Below, in pieces: positions 61,009 through 64,000 of a stretch of 64,000 nt of DNA (its first letter is position 1; the number at the start of each line of letters is the position of its first letter). The stretch is from Myxococcales bacterium (GTDB lineage Bacteria > Myxococcota_A > Polyangia > Polyangiales > Polyangiaceae). The notes beneath the pieces are model-generated. The model searched no databases and was not told where the DNA came from. It worked only from the letters and a program-made list of their open reading frames with translations. The stretch spans positions 310,001-374,000 of the forward strand of contig JADJCA010000007.1 of the NCBI GenBank assembly GCA_016703425.1, read 5' to 3'. A program made the translations under genes and the position numbers.

Positions 61009-63656
61009 GACGTCACCTCGCCTCGACCGCGACGAGCAACGATCTGCGTCGCGGCCATTTGCGCCGCCGCGCGCGTCTCCTCGGAGACGCCCCAGCGGGC
61101 CTGCGAAAGCTCGCGGAGGCTCTCGACGGTGCCGTCGGCGGAAGAGAGCTCCCCGAGCACCTGCGCCGCCACCGTGCGCGACACCTCGCGAGTCTGGGCC
61201 GTGAACATGCCACCCTTCTTGACGATCTCGAGCACCGCGACCTCGCCATGCTCCGGCGACAGGAGCATCAACGTTCGAAGGAGCTCGGCGCGCTCATCGG
61301 TCGCTAGCTCGTGGAAGGTGGCGGCGCGCACCTGACGCGCAACGGCCGGGTAGGCACCGCGAAGCGAATGGCGCACCAAGGCTCGGAGCGCGGCGAGGCG
61401 AATGGCCGCCGACGCGTTCTCGAGCTGACGGCCCAGCTCGGCGAAGGCGTGCTCCGGCGAAGGCGCCAGGAGGACCCGCGCCTCGGTCTGGACGGAGAGG
61501 TCGTCGACGGCGACGAGACGCTCCAGCGCGGCGCGCGCCGGCGGCGTACCGGCCCGGCCGAGCACGTTCGTCAGTCGCAGGGCCATCTCCGGCTCGGCCG
61601 ATGCGGCCACGTCGGCGACGAGCGGCTCGTGACCCGGGAGCACGCGCTCGACGAACTTGAAGAGCGGCTCGCGAAGCTGGGGCGGAACGCCGGCGCGCAG
61701 AGCGCCGAGCACCGTCATGAGCTCGGTGTCGGAGAGGAGCGCGAAGATCGACACCGCGCTCGCGGCAGCAGCCGGGTGCTGCCGCAAGTAGTCGAGCACG
61801 AGCTCGAGGAGCTCGCCTCCGAAGAGCGTCGCGTGGAGCGGCGTCGTGAGGCGCGCGACGTCATTGCCGGAGAGGCGGGAGGCAATCTTCTGAGTTAGCT
61901 CGCCGTGAAATGCGAGGACCGTCGTGAGCTCACCGCGACCGATCAGCGTGGCCGCTGAGCGGCGCAGCCCCGAGAGGAGCAGGTGCGCGTCACGATTTCG
62001 CGCCGCGTCGATGTACCCCTCCACGACCGCTTCGATATACCGCGCCCGCCAGCGGTCACGCGGCAGCTCAAGCTGCGTCTGGTACATCGCCCGAACGACC
62101 TCTTCGAGGGCAAGCGGGTGCGCGGCGTTGGCGTCGTCGCGCGCCTCGACCCGCTCGGTGAAGTGTTTGCCGGCGGCGAAGGCCAGCTCTTCGAGCTCAT
62201 CGGCTTCTTCGTAGAAGGTCTCGCGCTCCGTCGCGTCGCCGCTGGTGAAGGCCTCGGCGACGTCGAGCGAGAGGTGCGAAATATTCTTTTGCCGCAAGAC
62301 CGTGACGAGATCGTCCTCCGACGACAGATCGCGTTCTGGATCCATGCACAAGACCCCGCACAGCTCGCGCAGCGCCTCGAAGGGCATGCCCACCTCGAAG
62401 ACGAGGGAGCGAACGCCAGCCACGTAGAGGTTGTACGCGATGGCGTCGTGGGGGGCCGCCGGCTCCCACACGAGAGTCCGGCCGGCAAGCCAACCTTGCG
62501 GGCGGATCTCGAGGCGCAGCGGCTCGCCGGTCCTGGACATCTCGCCGAGGGTGTCGTGCGCAGCGCGAAGCGCTCGCTGCGTGTTCACGTGGTCGAGGCC
62601 GCCGGCGCGCGCCGACGTCAGCGCTTGCTCGAGCTGCCGCAGGAGCTCGCGGGCCGCCTGGCCCCGCGGCTCGAGATCGAGCGCCGACGCAGCCGGGCGG
62701 CTCTCCTCGGCGCGGCTCGGCGGGATTGACTGGATGAGGGGCGTGCCGCCCTGAAGGATCTTCTCGAGCGCGTCGAGCACCGCGGCGCGCATTTCGGCGG
62801 CGTTGCCGTGACGGTTGCGCCGGTCCCACGCGAGCGCCTTGTCGATGAGCGAGATGAGCTCGAGCGGCAGGTCGGGCGCCATGCGCGCCACCGACGGCAC
62901 CGGCGTCGTGGCCGCCATCATCAGCGACTCTTGCTCGCTCTTTCCGTGATTGATGCGCCGTCCCGTGCAGAGCGCATGGATGATGGCGCCCACGGAGAAG
63001 AGGTCGGTGCGGCCATCGAGCTGATCGGACAGCCCCATGGCCTGCTCCGGCGACATGTACGCCGGCGTTCCAACGGCCGTCGGCGCACCTTGCCCCTCAC
63101 TCGTCATCGCGTAGCGGAGCTGCGCGACGCCGAAGTCGAGGAGCTTCACCTGACTCGCCTTCGTGAGGAAGATGTTCGCAGGCTTGAGGTCGCGATGGAT
63201 GACCCCTTGCTGGTGACAGGCCTCGAGGCAGTCGAGAATCTGAGCCGCGATGCGGAGCACGTCGGGCGGCGGGACGCGGCGTCCGATGCGCTTCCAGTAG
63301 TCCCGCAAGGTCTCGCCCTCGAGCAGCTCCATCACGAGGAACGGCTCGCCGTTCTCCGAGGTGTCGTCGTCGAGCACCGAAACGCAGCCGGGGTGCCCGA
63401 CGCGGTTGGCTACATAGCCTTCCATGAGGAAGCGCTCGGTCACCTTCGGGTCGCGGGCGAACTCCTGATGAAGGATCTTGATGGCCGCTCGCTGGCCGTT
63501 GCGATGCGTCGACGCATAAACCGCAGCCATTCCGCCCAGTCCAATGAACGCGTCGAGGCGCCACTTGCCTCGCAGCGTGGTGCCGACGCGCTGCATGTAT
63601 TGCTGCTCGTCGGGGCGCGCCTCGCGGGCGCCCTTCTTGCTCGAGGGGTCGGCCAT
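61005..63656 (-). CDS. Large Ser/Thr protein kinase with HEAT-like C-terminus
   Basis: From ATG 63656 the protein has 883 residues. The N-terminal kinase (about 20-300) has IGLGGMAAVY, AAIKIL, HRDLKPANIFL, DFG and MSPEQ, all canonical. A middle domain contains LEIRPQGWLAGRTLVWE and YVAGVRSLVFEVGMPFEAL, similar to the N-terminal part of the downstream gene product. The C-terminal 400 residues look like helical HEAT repeats. No membrane helix is seen. The stop overlaps the start of the DUF4388/TPR gene, making a coupled pair. Confidence 0.88.
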   Translation of the reverse strand: MADPSSKKGAREARPDEQQYMQRVGTTLRGKWRLDAFIGLGGMAAVYASTHRNGQRAAIKILHQEFARDPKVTERFLMEGYVANRVGHPGCVSVLDDDTSENGEPFLVMELLEGETLRDYWKRIGRRVPPPDVLRIAAQILDCLEACHQQGVIHRDLKPANIFLTKASQVKLLDFGVAQLRYAMTSEGQGAPTAVGTPAYMSPEQAMGLSDQLDGRTDLFSVGAIIHALCTGRRINHGKSEQESLMMAATTPVPSVARMAPDLPLELISLIDKALAWDRRNRHGNAAEMRAAVLDALEKILQGGTPLIQSIPPSRAEESRPAASALDLEPRGQAARELLRQLEQALTSARAGGLDHVNTQRALRAAHDTLGEMSRTGEPLRLEIRPQGWLAGRTLVWEPAAPHDAIAYNLYVAGVRSLVFEVGMPFEALRELCGVLCMDPERDLSSEDDLVTVLRQKNISHLSLDVAEAFTSGDATERETFYEEADELEELAFAAGKHFTERVEARDDANAAHPLALEEVVRAMYQTQLELPRDRWRARYIEAVVEGYIDAARNRDAHLLLSGLRRSAATLIGRGELTTVLAFHGELTQKIASRLSGNDVARLTTPLHATLFGGELLELVLDYLRQHPAAAASAVSIFALLSDTELMTVLGALRAGVPPQLREPLFKFVERVLPGHEPLVADVAASAEPEMALRLTNVLGRAGTPPARAALERLVAVDDLSVQTEARVLLAPSPEHAFAELGRQLENASAAIRLAALRALVRHSLRGAYPAVARQVRAATFHELATDERAELLRTLMLLSPEHGEVAVLEIVKKGGMFTAQTREVSRTVAAQVLGELSSADGTVESLRELSQARWGVSEETRAAAQMAATQIVARRGRGEVTS

Positions 63657-63703
63657 GGATGCCTGATTACGCATGCCAAGCTATCGCGGCGCGGGCAGAT
63701 TGA

Positions 63704-64000
63704 CTACCGCTCCAGGCGCCAGTGCGCGAGGCCGAGGCCCAAGCCCCCGGCGGCCGGGGCCAGCCAAGCGAGGTCAACCGGGACAAGGCCGGTCGAAAGG
63801 CCCAACGCCACCAGCGCCCCGGGGAGGGCGGTCACCGCCAGGGCCACGCCGGGGACGTCTTGGACCGACTTCGCCAGGGTCACCGCCTCGGCTGCAAGGT
63901 CGGGTTTCCTAGCGGCCAAACGGATCGACCATTCGCCTTGCGCAGCGCCGGCAGCGCCGAGCGCGATGGCGACGCCTGCCGCCCCAAGGGCCGCGTCGTC
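63704..64000 (-). CDS. Hypothetical membrane protein, 5' end outside window
   Basis: The reading frame stays open to the window edge; 98 residues are visible, ending GLGLAHWRLER. Hydrophobic segments (GVALAVTALPGALVALGL; LAWLAPAAGGLGLGLAHW) suggest two or more membrane helices. The family cannot be told from this part. It is upstream of the kinase gene on the same strand. Confidence 0.5.
   Translation of the reverse strand, partial: DDAALGAAGVAIALGAAGAAQGEWSIRLAARKPDLAAEAVTLAKSVQDVPGVALAVTALPGALVALGLSTGLVPVDLAWLAPAAGGLGLGLAHWRLER

Noticed and set aside
58642..61335. 897-codon plus-strand frame opposite the DUF4388/TPR gene
   Set aside because: Shadow frame: composition is skewed and it crosses the junction of two well-supported genes on the other strand.

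Overview
The window is GC-rich chromosomal DNA that reads like a myxobacterium-type member of the Myxococcota, probably the Sorangium/Labilithrix side of the phylum. I infer this from a type IV pilus system (pilM-N-O-P and, separately, pilQ), three Hanks-type Ser/Thr kinases, two FHA-AAA+ regulators, about fifteen lipoproteins (many with Ala/Asp/Pro-rich linkers) and a MopE-like metal-binding motif. No rRNA, tRNA, insertion sequence, phage gene or CRISPR array was seen. Both ends cut through genes.

Layout. 0-6 kb: a secreted metzincin-type protease (5' end outside the window), a NhaR-like LysR regulator, an HPF/RaiA ribosome hibernation factor and a TerC membrane protein. 6-12.7 kb: an RCC1-repeat lipoprotein broken by a frameshift, a divergent DUF4336/MarR pair with two operator-like palindromes between them, a hypothetical protein, a lipoprotein-HIT pair and a small lipoprotein. 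12.8-20.1 kb: acyl-CoA carboxylase carboxyltransferase, acyltransferase-3, enoyl-CoA hydratase translationally coupled to an M1 aminopeptidase with HEAT repeats, and a CAP-domain lipoprotein.

20.2-27.6 kb is the most unusual stretch. It holds two tandem cassettes, each made of a small protein (family A, shared TTEEHD core) followed by a precursor with a double-glycine leader (family B), joined by 4-nt ATGA overlaps. Each cassette is preceded by a near-identical sigma-54-type -24/-12 element, with a conserved inverted-repeat block about 70 nt upstream of it. The second cassette runs by another ATGA overlap into an FHA enhancer-binding-protein gene. A third double-glycine-leader precursor lies past pilQ. 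I read this as a sigma-54-linked, possibly autoregulated secreted-peptide locus. Product activity, transporter and target are unknown.

27.6-39.7 kb is a lipoprotein-rich accessory region: a candidate lipid-anchored ADP-ribosyltransferase, Cys-rich and Kazal-like proteins, a class 3 lipase, a second FHA-AAA+ regulator divergent from a Ser/Thr kinase, a C-type-lectin-like lipoprotein, a MopE-motif lipoprotein, a trypsin-like protease and a decayed fragment of the Cys-rich gene. 39.7-42.6 kb: pilMNOP. 42.8-53.5 kb: a beta-rich lipoprotein, a LysM-M15 murein peptidase, a triheme cytochrome c lipoprotein, a phosphodiester glycosidase-like protein, an acyl-CoA dehydrogenase-like protein, a PAP2-type phosphatase, a serine beta-lactamase-like lipoprotein and an RluA pseudouridine synthase. 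53.6-64 kb: a PolX-like protein with an intact PHP domain but no palm aspartates, a membrane protein, a zinc-ribbon kinase, and a two-gene unit pairing a large Ser/Thr kinase with a DUF4388/TPR protein.

Product names rest on motif recognition only; no database search was run.
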